From Tetrahymena elliotti 4EA (lineage: Eukaryota > Ciliophora > Oligohymenophorea > Hymenostomatida > Tetrahymenidae), in contig JH720305.1 in assembly GCA_000231825.2 (NCBI GenBank), positions 1,377,557 through 1,441,556 on the forward strand: a DNA stretch of 64,000 bases, given 5' to 3'. The position numbers and the translations under genes are program-made. Numbering within the stretch: the stretch's first letter is position 1; every line of letters starts with the position of its first letter. The notes under the pieces were generated by a model, which saw only the letters and a program-made list of their open reading frames with translations, did not search any database and was not told the DNA's origin. Shown here piece after piece: positions 37,640-51,378 of the stretch.

Positions 37640-39049
37640 ATCAATCAACTAATAAAAATAATAACAAATATGTATATATATAAAATTATGAGTTCAGAGT
37701 TAAAGTAGTGTGTTAATAAAATGATTGAAAGAAAGTTTAGTACAAAAAAAGCTGATTAAATGAAGAGCAAAGTGAAAATGTAGAATGTTAAGAAGTCATT
37801 TTTGCTTTGAATAATTTCTTATTTATTAATCTGAATATTTTACTTTTAAGGTAGTCGTCATTTACTAAAATAAATGTAATTTGATAGAAAAAAAAGAAGA
37901 AGTAATCTTTAACAAACAAATTTTCTTATTCTTTTATAAAAAGCTTAAAATAAAAAGTTTCTACTTTTATTTGATATATTTAAAAGTATTAACTAAAAAA
38001 TTAAAATTTTTTTAAAATGTAAAAAAATTATTTATTTAATCACCAAATTTTTATTTCTGACATTAAAATTTTTATTTTATTATTTCATATTTCCTTATTT
38101 GTAATTTTTCAATATCCTTTCACCCAAGAAACCTCAAAAAATTAAATTTTCTAATTATCTATCCTAATATTTAATTATATATTAACAATCAGAAAATATT
38201 AAGCTTCTCATAAAATAAATAATGCTTTTTTAATCCTAAATCAAAAGATCAAATTTATTCTTGCAGCAGAGCATAATTTAATAATTTTTAACAGAATAAT
38301 GCCAATTTAATCAAGAGAAATCTTATAATGAAATAAATAAAATAATTGAGATATTACAACATTTATATTTTTCAGTTTTTATTCCACACTTCATGCAAGT
38401 TAACAACTTTTTATTGGCTAAAATTTGATTAATTTTAAAATAATGCATTTACATTTATTTTTGGCTAAAGTAAGTATTTAACAAGAATATTCAAATAATG
38501 ATTATGTTTATTTAATTATAAATTGCTTATTAAATCAAAAATGTTCATTTGTTAATGATTGATTTTGTCTAATTTGCAAATAGATTAATTATTCAAAATA
38601 AAAATTGTAATTTACTTCGTCTATATTAATTTAACAAATTTGATTTTTTTTTCATTAAAAAGTGACAAAAAAATACTTTGAAATGAAAGATTTATATTTC
38701 AAAATAATATATTTTATTTAATTAGTTAACAATCGAAATGCCTACATACTTTTCTACTTATCTTTTCTAGGTAGTTAAAAATGTCCGTAAATTTAAATTA
38801 AATTTTAAACGCTCTCATAATAATATGATAGATTTAAAATATTGGAATATTTGTATTTTCATTAATAATCTCCCCTTTTATTCTTATTTAAATATTTGTT
38901 TATTATGAATTTTTAATATAAAAAGTATGGGGGTGTATTTAGAAGCTAAAAATCATTTTTGTGAAATAAATAAAAAATAGAAAAGACCCCAGAATATTAT
39001 TTTTGTATTTTAAAATACATTTCACTTAGATAAATAGAAAATAATAATT
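37640..39049. other. Intergenic, no gene seen
   Basis: 1.4 kb of AT-rich DNA. Nothing recognisable. Confidence 0.5.
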
Positions 39050-40180
39050 ATGATATTAGAGTAAATTACTAGTTATTTGGCAGGAAATAATTATTTTGAA
39101 AACTTATAAAAATTTATAGAACTGAAATTAATAAATATAAAGCTAGTTTTGAAAAACTCATTGATTTTTGTATTAAATTTTTTAATCTCAAGAAATATCT
39201 GTTACCTCAATTTGATTTAGTTGTCGATATAGATATATTAAGCCATAAATTAAATCTTTCTTATCTTATATTTTTATAGACTATAATATCATAGTAAAAA
39301 AAGGAAGTGAGATAGTTAACAAACAAACTTTAGAACTTCAAGCAAAAAAAATAATATTATATTTTGAAATGAGTAAAGATAAGCAAGAAATATTTCCAAA
39401 TGGGACAATATTTGAAAAAATCTTTAATTATCTTTGGAAACATCCACCTGATATTACAGACAGATTATAGATGAATATACCTGATACTATAATTTTTAAA
39501 AACACTCTTCCAGTCTTTTGGTATTTTACTGATATTAACTATAATATTAAGAGAAAGAAAAAAGAAAATGTTTCTTTAGAAACAATTTATGAAGCTATGA
39601 CTTATAATATGGATTTAGATTAGGTTTGCTGCTTTTTCATGTACTCAGAATGTTGTGAAAAATAATGTGATCCTACTAAAAAATATGAGAAATACTCAGG
39701 GCTAACACATATTGATCAGGAATCTTAGGTAAAAATAAAATATTTCGACAGTAAAGACTTAAAGGAGTTCTTATTCGCTGACAAAATTCCTATTTCTGCT
39801 GGAATTCTACAAAAATTTATCCCTCCTTAATCACAAAATAATAGTAAATATCTAAAGTTTTTTATATGATATTCTTTTAATTAATTTGTTTGTTTAATGT
39901 AATTCTGAAAGGTGTTTTTTAGGTGATCTATAGTTCTAAAATTAGCTAGTACTTAAAAATCACAAATTTATTACCATTCAATAGTGTGAAGATTGATAAA
40001 TATGAAAGGTGCTGTACTTTTGATGGTCCTTCATATTTTTCTACTACGCGTAAATACTTTAACAATTAATTTGAACTAATTTTTATATTATCCTTTAAAA
40101 ATATAGAAAGTGCTGCTAAATTTACAGCATTAAAGCTTTAAAATGAAGTTGCTAAAGTAATTACAATCGATTAATACTGA
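39050..40180 (+). CDS. Unknown protein, 297 residues, four exons
   Basis: Exons 39050-39060, 39120-39169, 39280-39843 and 39912-40180 splice in phase to 297 residues. The first two junctions are less certain: an alternative reading keeps part of 39170-39279 coding. The body is well supported (FPNGTIFEKIFNYLWKHPPD, PVFWYFTDINYN, VCCFFMYSECCEKQC, CTFDGPSYFSTTRKYF, SFKNIESAAKFTAL). A Cys cluster near the middle (CC...CC...C) may bind metal. There is no signal peptide or membrane helix. I do not recognise the family. It is followed 260 bp later by another plus-strand gene, and the two could conceivably be one transcript unit, though each has its own start and TGA. Confidence 0.65.
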
Positions 40181-40439
40181 TTTAAAAATGTTAAATTATG
40201 ATATTTGCTTTTTTTAAAATTAAGTTAAGTTAAACATTAATTTTGACTTTTTATTATTTTTCGAAAGAAAGAAAGAATAGTTTATCATCTAGAATTCTTT
40301 TTGATTTTTAGACGTAAAGACATTAATTATAATCAAAGAGAAAATCTCTGGATTAAAACTTTCTTATGAATTTTATAAAAGCAAATTTTCAAATAAATTT
40401 AATTTAGTTCTTATTTATTTAATAAATTTTAATTTTAGA

Positions 40440-42693
40440 ATGAAAAGAAAGATTAAAGGAAAAAGCAAATCAAAAAAAATTAATTAAAATGAGTCATATT
40501 TCATTTTTCTAGATCTGTTCTTCATATTTTTCAAATTATTTTAAAAAAATTTTAACAAGCTTTTTAACTTTTTAGTATTTGTTTGTCAAATAAATATTAT
40601 TGCTAAAATTTATGTCAAATAAAATAGATATTAGATCATTTAAAATCTATAAGTTATGGGATTTTAGATTTTCAAAAGGTAGATTTCTTTTTTAAGATTG
40701 ACAAAAGTGAAAAGGTATGCTTATTATTTATGGCTTAAGCTAAAATGAAAAACCATAATTGCCAATCAGAAATAAAAGCAGTAAGACCAATTTTTAAAGT
40801 AATTTTAAATTGTAAATAATCATGATTAAGTTTTGAAAAATCAACCAGAGAAAAGCTATTTTTAAATTAAACGTATTTTTTCTATTTTAGTTTAGAGAAG
40901 TAGAGTCAATTTAGAGTTTGAATCCTTTGAAGCCACACTAGATTGAAAAGGTTGTAGTATGTCTGAGATGCTAAAAAAAGGAAGTTCCTAATAGGTTTAT
41001 TGAGATTCCATACTCATACATTTCAGAAGAAAAAAGTGTTATTAAAGAATAAAAAAAGGTTTATTTAAACTAGTATAATGCTGTAGAAATTCAGCATCCA
41101 AGAGATACATCAGGTTTTTCTGAAGAGGAAAAGGATAAAAATAACTAAGATTGCAATTTAAGCAGTAGTTTTAAAGTAGGATAGCAAGAAAATTCTTTGC
41201 TTTAAATAAATATATCTAGTGGTAATGAAAAATTAGAAGACAATTCTCTTTTTAAACCTAAGTTACAAAAAAAAACAACATAATTTGTTTATTAAAATCA
41301 TGTAAAAATATTATAATATTATTAATTTATCAGAAAATAAATTTTAAACCCAAAAATATCTCACAGTTTTAAACTTAATTCCTTTATTTTTTTTAAAATA
41401 TTTATTTTTTCTATGATTAATACAACTAGGAGATTCCAAATATTTTTTCAATGTTGCATCCGAAGCTAGATTTTTAAGCTTATTAGAAATTAAAAGATGA
41501 CTTCTATTTTTAGCAATAAAAAACAAGGGTTTGCTTAAATTGCTACATGGAAATAACTCCTTATTTGGAGATTGTAAAATCACGTGGAGTTGTAAGTGAA
41601 AAAGATCTTCAGTTTCGCCTAAATAGAATAAAAGAATCAAGAAGTTTAGACATTAAAAAATAGAATGTAACAATTAATTACATCCATTTCTATATATTTA
41701 ATGTAAATTTTTAATGTCTAACAGAATCAATAAGATTACAATTAAAACTTAAAAATTTTACATGATTCAGTTAAATCATCTAAATAATTATTGAAAAACA
41801 ATACTGTAATAGATAAAATGTAATATACACCTAATAGAGCTTTAAGGAGCTAGGAAAAGTAGTAAGCTATTTAAAAATTAAGATCTTAGAGTAGCAGAGA
41901 AGTTCTTGATAATGAACAAATAATCAAACAATAAAATATAAAGGATTCCTCAAATTTTTAAGAATATAAAATTTAGTTATAGAGAAAATCTTCATAAAAG
42001 CAGTTAAGTGATGAGTAGAAATAGAAATCAAGTTCATAAACTTAGAGATTCTTCAAATAGTAAGATGATGTGTCACCATTAAGTTAAAACGAATTGAATT
42101 TGTTGAGATCAAAAAGATAAATTAACAGTACTCCAAAAGAATAAAAATTTAATTAATTTGAATTTACGCCTATTAAATTTAATTTGTCTAAAAGCTCATA
42201 TAGATTATAACACTCTTCTATTTCAACTAGATTATCAAGTGTTTCTAACTCACGCCACAATTTATCAAGACAGAGTAACATTTTTTTTTATTAAATTTAA
42301 AAATGACCAAAATTAAATGTAGACAATGCTACTTTAGTAACATGCCAATAACAAGATGAAATGAATTCTCTGCAAGAAAATGAAAGTTATTTGTAATAAA
42401 AAGATAAAATAGAAAATATTTTAAGAAGGAGAAATGAAGAACTACTTTAAAATATTTAAGAGAAGAAATAATAAAAATAAAATTAAGTTAATTAGAAATT
42501 AAATATAATTACTAACAACTTTAATATAGGTAACAGAACTAAAAATTAATCTTATAGTAAATAAAATATGATCTCTTCAAATAAATTATTTTCTGATTAA
42601 TTAGGATAAGGCTCGGAAAGCAAAAATTCATTAAAAAGAACTGTTCAAATCTACTCCTAAAGAGTTTCTTTACAAAATTTTTTTAAAATTTGA
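40440..42693 (+). CDS. Protein with two CxxC motifs and long Gln/Ser-rich tail
   Basis: Six exons: 40440-40516, 40576-40798, 40891-41301, 41367-41666, 41725-42274, 42323-42693. Introns are 48-92 bp and every junction is in phase, giving 643 residues. The N-terminal part (LDHLKSISYGILDFQKVDFF) is helical. Two CxxC pairs follow: VCLRCQKKEVPNRF near residue 130 and RVCLNCYMEITPYLEI near residue 285, a spacing that could form a zinc-binding or duplicated module. After residue ~340 the protein is Gln/Ser-rich and basic (SQSSREV, RLSSVSNSRHN), with a predicted coiled coil late (KIENILRRRNEELLQNIQEK). No membrane helix. No family is named. Standard-code ORFs on the minus strand here (about 41344-41640) are shadows. 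Confidence 0.8.
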
Positions 42694-43101
42694 AATGCTC
42701 TTCAAAAGAAACAAAATTGTTAATAAAATTGTCTTTGTTTTGAGATAAAATGCTTCATTTGTAATGCGAATTTCTATGTTTTTTTTAGGCATTTTTATTT
42801 CTGACCAAACTTAATCGTTAAATCATATTATCGAAAAATTTAAAATTTAAATTTTTAAAGAGTTGTAAATTGTAATTCAATAAAAATTAATTTGTAAGTC
42901 TTAATTCTTAAGGGTAAAACTGACCAGATTTTATTAAATTATTATTTTAATTTTTGCTGGGTTAAAATTTTAGCCTTTTTTAAATAGTTTGATTCTTCTT
43001 TTTGCGATTTTTTTACTTTAGTAAACAAAAAATAATTTTTGAATATTTAGTTTAGCTTGTTCAATAAGTAATAAAAAATTATACTAGATTTTTCAATTTT
43101 T
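42694..43101. other. Intergenic
   Basis: About 400 bp of T-rich spacer without a coding frame. Confidence 0.5.
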
Positions 43102-43383
43102 ATGAGAAGAAGAGGCCATATTAGTAAATAGCATGAGTTTTGTTAAGAAGAGCATCTTGATGTTAATTTAAAATTTAAATGGTTGTTTTTAAAAGTTTAA
43201 TTAGAAATTATGACCATTTTTTTGAATGTAAAGATAAATTTACTTTTAAAAATGTTAAAATAAGAACGACGAGCTAAAGAAAATAAAAGCCAGTGTTTTT
43301 TTTTTATCAGATTCGATTAGATTATTATTGTTGAATAAAATTTTGGAAAGGCTGTACTTGTTAAAGAGATTCAGTATCATTGA
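43102..43383 (+). CDS. Candidate 5' exon region of the following gene
   Basis: Open frame of 93 codons beginning MRRRGHISKQHEFCQEEHLD. The first ~20 residues look coding; the rest is ambiguous because another frame also reads well (NYDHFFECKDKFTF). Short introns are probably present. I could not find a phase-consistent path from here into the main exon that starts at 43513, so it is kept separate. It could be the true start of that gene or a small independent gene. Confidence 0.3.
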
Positions 43384-43512
43384 ACACTAATGGTTTGTAT
43401 GCTAAAGATAAGGAATTACATAAATTATATATAAAATTATTAAAAATAATTTATTTATTTTTCAAAACTAACTTATATCCATAGAGATACTTAAAAAAAA
43501 CTACAAAATTAG

Positions 43513-45453
43513 CAATTTGACATTTTGGATCTTTCAAAAGATTTTAGCAAGGCAATATAATTTATCAATTAATTGAATTTTGACTTAAAAATTCATAGTT
43601 ATTAAGTTAATTAAAAGTATTAAAGACACTTAAAAATGCAATAAGAAGATAATATTATTTCTAATAAGCATGCAGATTTTTAAGAGGTGAATGATTTAAT
43701 GAGTTAAAAGCAAATTTTGGATTAAAGCCATGAGAATAAATATACTGAAGAAAACCATAAACACTGCATTTTACGCAAATTTAGCTCATAGTCTTTTACT
43801 AGATAGTCAAATAATTATAATAATCTTGATAGCGACAATGAGTTTGATACAGAAGAAGCTATTAGATCTGCATTTAACACTCACAGTTCTTCTACAATAA
43901 AACTAGCTTCCTTAACCACTCCTTCAAATCAGGATGATAATCTAAAGCAAAGTGCTACTTTATCATAGAAAAATTTATAAGAATAAAATTTCAGTAACAA
44001 TTCTCAATACGTATAGTAAAAAAAGGTAAAAGATAATCAAAATACTTGCTCAGACAGCAGTCAAATTGAATATCCTTTTAGTCTAAGTAAAATCTAAACT
44101 AGAATTGGCTCATTGCTTAATTGTTAATAAACATCTCTTGAAAATATTGCTTAAGATGATTTCACTAGTTAAGATGCATAATTTATTAATGAATTTGGCA
44201 AAAAAAAATACTTAAATCTAAAAAATAGTAATTAAATTGAAGTAATGAAAAGAATGCAAATTAAGGGCTTAAAGAACAACCAGTTTATGCAAAAATTAGA
44301 TGAAATCCCATAAATAAATATGGATGATTTAAATTTAAAAAATATAAAATAAGACAGTGTTAAAAGCTGTGATTTTCAAAAAAAAGAAGAAAACAATGCT
44401 ACTTAAGAGGGTGCACATGCGAAAATTGATTAATAAATAATTTCAAAGCATTCTAACCATTAAGATTCATAAAATATTTAAAAACATGAAAAAATCCATC
44501 TTTTGTCATAAAACAACAATAAACAAAAATATACTCACACTATTTCTTAAATTTCTCAAAAATTCACATAAAAACCATAAAAATTAAAGGATAGTTAACA
44601 AAACTCATTTAATTTGGGGTAAAACTCTTCCCCAAATTCAAATGAATGTATACCTTCAAATGACCAAGATAATTTTTCTTTAAGCGAAAGTTAACAAATT
44701 AATGATGATTCTTATGACCTTGAAGTATCCTAAGAAAAAATGATTTTAGAAAACGAATTATCTGGAAACGAGTAAAGTAATTCAGATTCTAAGCCTTCAC
44801 ATACTTCAGATAAACGATAGAATGATTTTTTAAATTAAAAAAAAACCTTAGATGATAATAATGATCATGAAGATGAAGAAGAAATATCTTAAAACTCAGA
44901 TGAAAGTAAGTAATAGTTTGTTAGTAGGATTACTGACTCTTCATCTTTGTTTTGGAAATAGTTTACTGAAAAAGATGATGACTACCTGCTTTCCCTTTAT
45001 GAAAAACTTGATAAGAATAATGTAAATAAAAACATTCTTTCTGCATTTTTAAAATATATCCTCGATGATGGTGATAATGTTGTTGTCGAATGCCTAGATT
45101 CAAAGTAAAAGGATCTGAACATCATTCGCAAAGAACTAAAAAATTTTACAAGAAACAAAAAGCTAAATAATAATACAATCAATAGCTTTTTTAACAGCTA
45201 GCGCTATTCGGAGTAATTTCAATACTTCTTAAAATTTTACGCTATAGATTATTTTACAAAGAGCAAGGTTAAAGATAAAGCAAGTCACTATATATGCATA
45301 GCATTTTTTTTAAGATGCTTTTTTAATAATAAATTAAGAGAGAAAATTGTTGTTTATAATAAGTCAAAATATTTCAAATCCCTTCATAAAAATAGATACT
45401 CAACAAAATCCAACTCAAATGCACAATAAAATAATGATGATATGATTGATTGA
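43513..45453 (+). CDS. Protein with shared ~144-residue C-terminal domain, copy B
   Basis: One open frame of 646 codons from an intron acceptor at 43511-43512 to TGA; the first in-frame Met is 43636 (then 605 residues). Upstream residues (FDILDLSKDFSKAIQFINQL) look genuinely coding, so the real start is probably further 5'. The middle ~400 residues are polar, Ser/Asn/Gln/Asp-rich and acidic before the C-terminus (DHEDEEEIS). From about 44970 the conserved domain begins: DDDYLLSLYEKLDKNNVNKN, GDNVVVECLDS, NFTRNKKLNNNTI, RYSEQFQYFLKFYAIDYF, ICIAFFLRCF, VVYNKSKYFKSLHKNR. It matches the end of the gene at 36703-37639 closely, while the N-terminal parts diverged. Function unknown. Confidence 0.8.
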
Positions 45454-47332
45454 ATAGATTTAAATTTCTTTTTATAAGAATAAGAAAAAAATTATCAATT
45501 ATCAAAAATAGAACAAAAGAAAAAAATAAGCAGCTAGTTTTGATTTTAACCATCTTATTACAAGTCTATTTAATGAAAAAAAGTCAATTTTAGCAAACAT
45601 ACAATAAAAAAACAAATTTAGCCAAAATAAACAAAATTTGTCTCAAGTAATAAATGCAAATTTGTATTTAAATGCAAAAAAATTCAATAAAAATTTCAAT
45701 TTAAAGCTAATTAAACATTGACATAAAATAAGGAAAATGATTTACTTGCTTAACTTTAACAAAAAAAAACATTTTAACAAATTATGTATGATCTTAAAAA
45801 AATAATTAAAAATTCCCTAATAAAATAAATAATTTTTCAAATAATTTAAATATAAATATTTATAAAAGTATTTCTATCTGTCTAATATTCTCACTATCAC
45901 TTTTAATAACTAAATTTTTACTCAAAATAATTTTTTCTTCTCTTCCTTAGATGACAGGATATTTTTTCTATTCGTTTCTTAATTAGTAACCTATCTATCT
46001 CTTTAGAAAATAAAACACAGATTACACTCAATTATTAGTTTTATTGTCCATTAGAGCAAATTTATTAAAATAAACCCGGTGTTTCCCTTTTTACTTCTTT
46101 AATTTTTATTTCTTAAAAAACTCCTTTTCTAGGAAAAAGAAATTAGAAAATTATAAAAATTTTAATTTTTGAGTTATTTTGATTGGACTTTTCCTAAATA
46201 GCCATAATAACAAATTTCATTTAAAATTAATTGTATCTCAATTTATTCACACAAAAATTTATTTCAAAGCTTTATAAGTGTAAATTATAATCTTCAACTT
46301 AATATCCCAGAACCTTTTATGATGAGGCGTTATTCATTTTTTTTAATTTAAAAAAAAATCTAATTTGTTAATCTCATGCAAAATTTTATGTAATTTAGTT
46401 AAAAATAGATTAGATTTAATTTTTCATCTTCTTTGATAATATTCTAAATACTAAATGAATTAATTAAATATGATTGATTTTATGTTTTAATTTCTTAAGA
46501 AGAATTTGATTTTAAATATGTTTGAAAATTATTTCAATATATAACTTATTTAATAACTATTTAGTTAGCCTATTCTCTAAAATTTATTTCAAATTTTTAT
46601 TTAGAAATATTTTTCTAATTGATTTGGCTGATCAGCTTTGTATTTTATTCAAATTTATTATCTAAAATATAATAAATAAAATAATAAAAAAATTTCTTTC
46701 CTAATTACTTGAAAACATAAAAAATGTTAATTGTTTTATTTTAATGAAGAAAATATTGCTTTTATTCAACAATAAAGTATAAACTATAATCTAAATAAAT
46801 GAAATAATTGATTTAAAGAAAGAAAAAAGAAAACAAATTTAAATTTGTAAGAAGAAAGAAAAAAAATAAAAAATATACATTCTTATAATAATTGAAATTT
46901 CTATTCTCTAATTTACAACTACCTAAAAAGTAAGAAAATACATTTTTTACTCTTTTTATTTTTATCAAATTAATTTCAGGAATTGTTGCTTATCAATTTT
47001 TTAAATTATTTTTCAGTGGTTAGTTACTTATCTTAAATTTAATGCTTTTATTTAATTTATATTAATTTATTAGTTATTTTAATTTTTGGGTACAAAAGAT
47101 CATTTTTGTTATGATCTTTTAAAATATTTCTAAATTTTTTGAAAAAAATAATTTTAATACTGAGAGATTATTATCAAATTTATTTATAGGGGCAATAACA
47201 ATTTTAATAAATTATCCTTTTGATCTATTAGATTTTACTATTCAGATCAGTAAATAAATGAAAATTTAGAATAGATAAAATAAGTAGCATAGTATTTTTA
47301 AAACGTATTTTTAGATAAAACAAAATTAAAAA
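45454..47332. other. Intergenic, no gene seen
   Basis: About 1.9 kb of AT-rich sequence; no frame, repeat or RNA signal that I can support. Confidence 0.5.
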
Positions 47333-50300
47333 ATGAATACCTTAAACAGTTAATTAGGAATTTATTTAATTAATAGCTATGATGAATAAATTTTTGGAAA
47401 TTTTATACACTCTAAAATGGTTAAAATTTAGAAAAAATCTGACATTTTATTTCAGAAAGATTAAAATTACATATTATCTTTGAGAACTGTAGATTTGTGG
47501 ATGCTGTTTTTTTTGACTGCAATGTTACTTTTTAGAGTAATATAATCTAAGTTATGGAGAAATTATCCACCTTAAATTATTAGGATCGTCAATTTTAAAA
47601 AAGAAATTATTGATAGAATTACTTAAGAAAAAATACTTTGACCTTAATTTATTTGTAAGTTAAGAATTCTAATTATTAACTATCACAAATAAATAGCTTT
47701 AAATAGGAATCCAAATTTAAAATCTAGATTTTGAAGTGACAGACAACACAAAGACAAAATATAGTCTAGATTCTGCTATTTAAGATTCATATTTGAGGTA
47801 TGGAAAAGATAAAAGAATTAGTTGATGTTAGGTTTGAGATCATTAAATAGTATAAAAAAGAGATTAGCTAACTCCAAAATGAAAATTATAATCTTACAGA
47901 CAACTCAAATATCTAAAGAAAAATATTAAAATTTATCATAAATGCAAAGAAGGAAGAGAAGCAGAGAATTAGCAATGAGAATAAGCTATTTGAAATATTT
48001 TTTAGTGAGAGGTCTAATTCATTGTAGAGTATTCAGTAAATAAATTTCTTATATTTATATGAATCATTCATTAATTATTATCATTTTTTACTTAAATGTA
48101 AATAAAAATCATAGGTAATTCTATTCTATAAGTCTGCAGATAATGAATAGCTTATTTTAAAATTTTGAGTTAGAATAAGAAATGATATTTTGTAAAGAAC
48201 CTTAGTATTTTAATGTAGCTTCTTTATTCATAGAGTTTTTTCAGTAGACTAACTTTATGTAGAGAGCAGACGAAATCAAAATGATTATCAAAAATGATCT
48301 TTATGAAAGAGTAATAAAATTAACTTTGAAGTTAAATTGAGTTTATAAAACAAAATCATTTCTCAAATTATTGAAATCATGAGAGTTTTTTTATAATGCT
48401 TTTACAAATAAAATGATTAGGTTCCTTTTTTCTGTCTTTTATTAAAGTGGCTTGTTGAAATGGCAAGAGCTCAATTCGGGGACTTCATAAAAGAAAATTC
48501 AGATATTTATTTAAAATAGCTTACATCTAATCGGAATAAAGGATCTTAGAAAGAAATAATTACAATTTCCACAATTTAAGAGTAAGAAACAATCAAACAG
48601 CTTCCTTAGAAATGGAATAACTCTACTTTTCAAATTAGTGAAACTCTCTAAACTGACAATCGTAAAAGTAAATAATAAGTTAATTTTCTGTAAGATTAAA
48701 TAAAACAATTTTGTTTCTGATTCTTAATTTCTAAATAAATACATTTTAATAATATTAAAAATTTAGGTGCAAAATCAAAAAGATCATCAATGAGTTCTTT
48801 AGATAGTAAACATATTGATTTTATTAATGCAAATAATAGTAACCCTAATTAGAATTACTCAGCAAATAAGAACACAGACAAAGCTGCTGCTTTGAGAAAT
48901 AGCATGCAAAATATATCTAGGATTAATTCTCAAACTCAGCTTTAAGTGCTTTCAAATGGATTTAGTATTTAAACATAAAATTAAAATATCAACTGCTAAT
49001 CTATTAGTATAGCTTCTCAAGGCATACATAATTCTGCAAAAAATAGCAATTAGAGCTAACAAGGAATATCAAATAATAACATTTTAGATAAAAAAAAGTA
49101 ATCGCCTTTGAAAAGGTAATATAATATTCTCAGTAATATTAATGAAATTATGGATCTAGAAGTGAATAATTTTAGTATAGAAATGATTATGTTTCTTATT
49201 AAAAAACTAACTCAGCCTGATGGGAGCATAAATGATCAGGGCAAATAATAAATTGTTAACTTTATGATCAGTAAGAATTAAGAAGTTAAAGCTACCATAG
49301 AGAACTACTATTCTAAATATCAAGAAAAATACCCTTAGAAAATAAAATAACAAATGTAATAAATTCAATATAAAATAATTGATAAGATTTAAAAAAGAAA
49401 AAGAATTTAAGCTGTAAATTGCTACAACTAGAACAACAACTATGCAGATTAAAGCAACACTTCATATAATCAAAATGGACCTTCAGACTAAAGGAGAAAT
49501 TCTTAAGCTAACAAAAATGAATTCAGTTAATCTAATAGACCTTTTTCTTCATAATCAATTTACTCTAGCAGTGTTAATTAATCATTAAATCAGAGTTAGA
49601 TCAAAACAGATAAGAAATAAACATTAAATAGTTCATTAGACTTTCAAATGAGTTAGGACGAAACTATCAATTAGTATGATTAACAAGGAGATTATAATAG
49701 TAGGCCGATGTCATAGCAAAGAAATGAAAATATAAATAGAATAGTGATTGAGACAAAAGTAAAACATCTCTCTTTAGAGTAAAACCCAAACTCTTAAAAT
49801 AATCAAAATAACAAATCAGGAATTAATTAAAATAAAAACTAATTGAAAAAATTAACTTATAATGGATCTCTTTTCTCATCTGAGAATATTTCTCAAGAAA
49901 GATAAGTTTAAAATCTAACTAAAATGAGTTAAGACTAATTTGTTTAAAGGATGAGATCTACTCATAAAATATATTACTTATAAAGAAGAAATAATTAAAA
50001 TAATTAAACAAACTCAACAAATAATTCTACTTCAGGTAGCTAAAATTCGAATGGATTCCAGGACACTAACAGCAATAATCTTTAAAAAGCTAGTGCATAA
50101 AAGTAGTATTAACAGATTACTCCCATAAAAGTAGTTTCGATAGATGCCAATGATGGCGCATTTTCAACTTTAGTGCTACCAACTTAAGGTAATGAATCTT
50201 AGAAAAATCTAGATCCTCTACAAAATAATTTAGATAAAATAGAAACAATAGACTACTCTTCTGTGATGTTTACAACTTAGTCATCTAATAGAAATAAACC

Positions 50301-51378
50301 TTAGCATCCCTTAGTAATTCCTAATCCACAATATTAATATTTCTATAGCTCTAACTAAAAGCAAGTGTAAAATTTTTCAAAAAAAAAATCTTTTTAAAAT
50401 TCTAGTTTTTTTTAATAAAAAAGTCCTAATTTGTAATCGATCGAACAAGGAAATCGTCCTAAAACAGCTTCATTTACTGAAAGTAGTAACAGGACGAATG
50501 GCTTGAAAGCAAAAATAAATATTTAATATCTGCAACAAAATAAAAGATAAAGAAGTAGATCTATAAATTAATAACTCAATTCAGGTAAAAAATAACTTTT
50601 ATCTAATTAATTATAACCAAATAATAATCAAATTTAATTAAATTAAAATAATTAATTTTCAAATGGTGATACAATTAAAAAAATTGCAGATATTAGTTAC
50701 CAAGCTAGTATTAATAATTCTACACATTTCTATGGTGGTGGTAGAGACATTAGAGGAAGTAGTAACATATAAAATATTTCTTCTCTATAAAATCCTCAGA
50801 TTGGATCAAACACTTTGCCAATACAAACAAATTAAAATTATCAGAATGCTAACGCATTGCAGTAATTTAGAGTGTCTTCTGCTAAAAAAGCTTAAAACAA
50901 CTCTTTCTATACTGAAATATAGAATAACACTAATATAAAAGAGAAATTCTACTAAATTTCAAGGGAAAAAAGAAGACTTTCACAAACGAGTTGTTAGTAA
51001 AATTAGTTACTAACAACATAAAAATTAGAAAATCCTATTTAATATTTTAGCTTACCTTAGCCAAATATCCAATAAAATAATTAATAACAAGCTTATCAAA
51101 ATGTTAACTTAAATTATGTATCCAATATGGGAACTCGTGCTAGACATTCTCTTAGCGTGAATGAAGCATTGAATCAAAATCAAAACCCAGGAAAAACATA
51201 TCTATAGCAAAGCAATTTAAATAGTATCAGTCATAGACCCCATACATCAAATATAGCAAATTAAGATATATCTGTTAACCTGATCTAATAATCAACAATT
51301 TAATTTAAAAAAATATAACAAGATCTTGCTAACTAACCCCTCCTAAGTAGGATTAAGATACATGCAAAAAAGAAATGA
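47333..51378 (+). CDS. Very large Asn/Gln-rich protein with coiled-coil N-terminus
   Basis: Model: exons 47333-47348, 47456-47488, 47536-47654, 47697-47797, 47832-48097, 48174-48310, 48421-48667 and 48767-51378, in phase, 1176 residues. The junction at 47798-47831 would be an unusually short 34-bp intron. Alternatively translation starts at the Met at 47800 (MEKIKELVDVRFEII). The exon before 48421 also has an alternative. The first ~230 residues form leucine-rich helices (LKLLGSSILKKKLLIELLKKK, then a Lys/Glu coiled coil). The last exon alone encodes 870 residues of Asn/Gln/Ser-rich sequence, very low complexity, with a more ordered island near 49145-49370 (SIEMIMFLIKKLTQPDGSIN). No membrane helix. 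The composition resembles prion-like condensate proteins, or structural proteins of the ciliate cortex; neither is proven. Confidence 0.75.

Noticed and set aside
41344..41640. Minus-strand 98-codon standard-code ORF
   Set aside because: It is the shadow of a plus-strand exon and intron junction whose phases fit a 643-residue protein.
42643..42651. GTTCAAATC, a tRNA T-loop/B-box match
   Set aside because: It lies inside a confident exon and has no cloverleaf partners around it.
50663..50938. Plus-strand 91-codon standard-code ORF
   Set aside because: It lies in another frame of the 870-codon Asn/Gln-rich exon, which has far stronger support.
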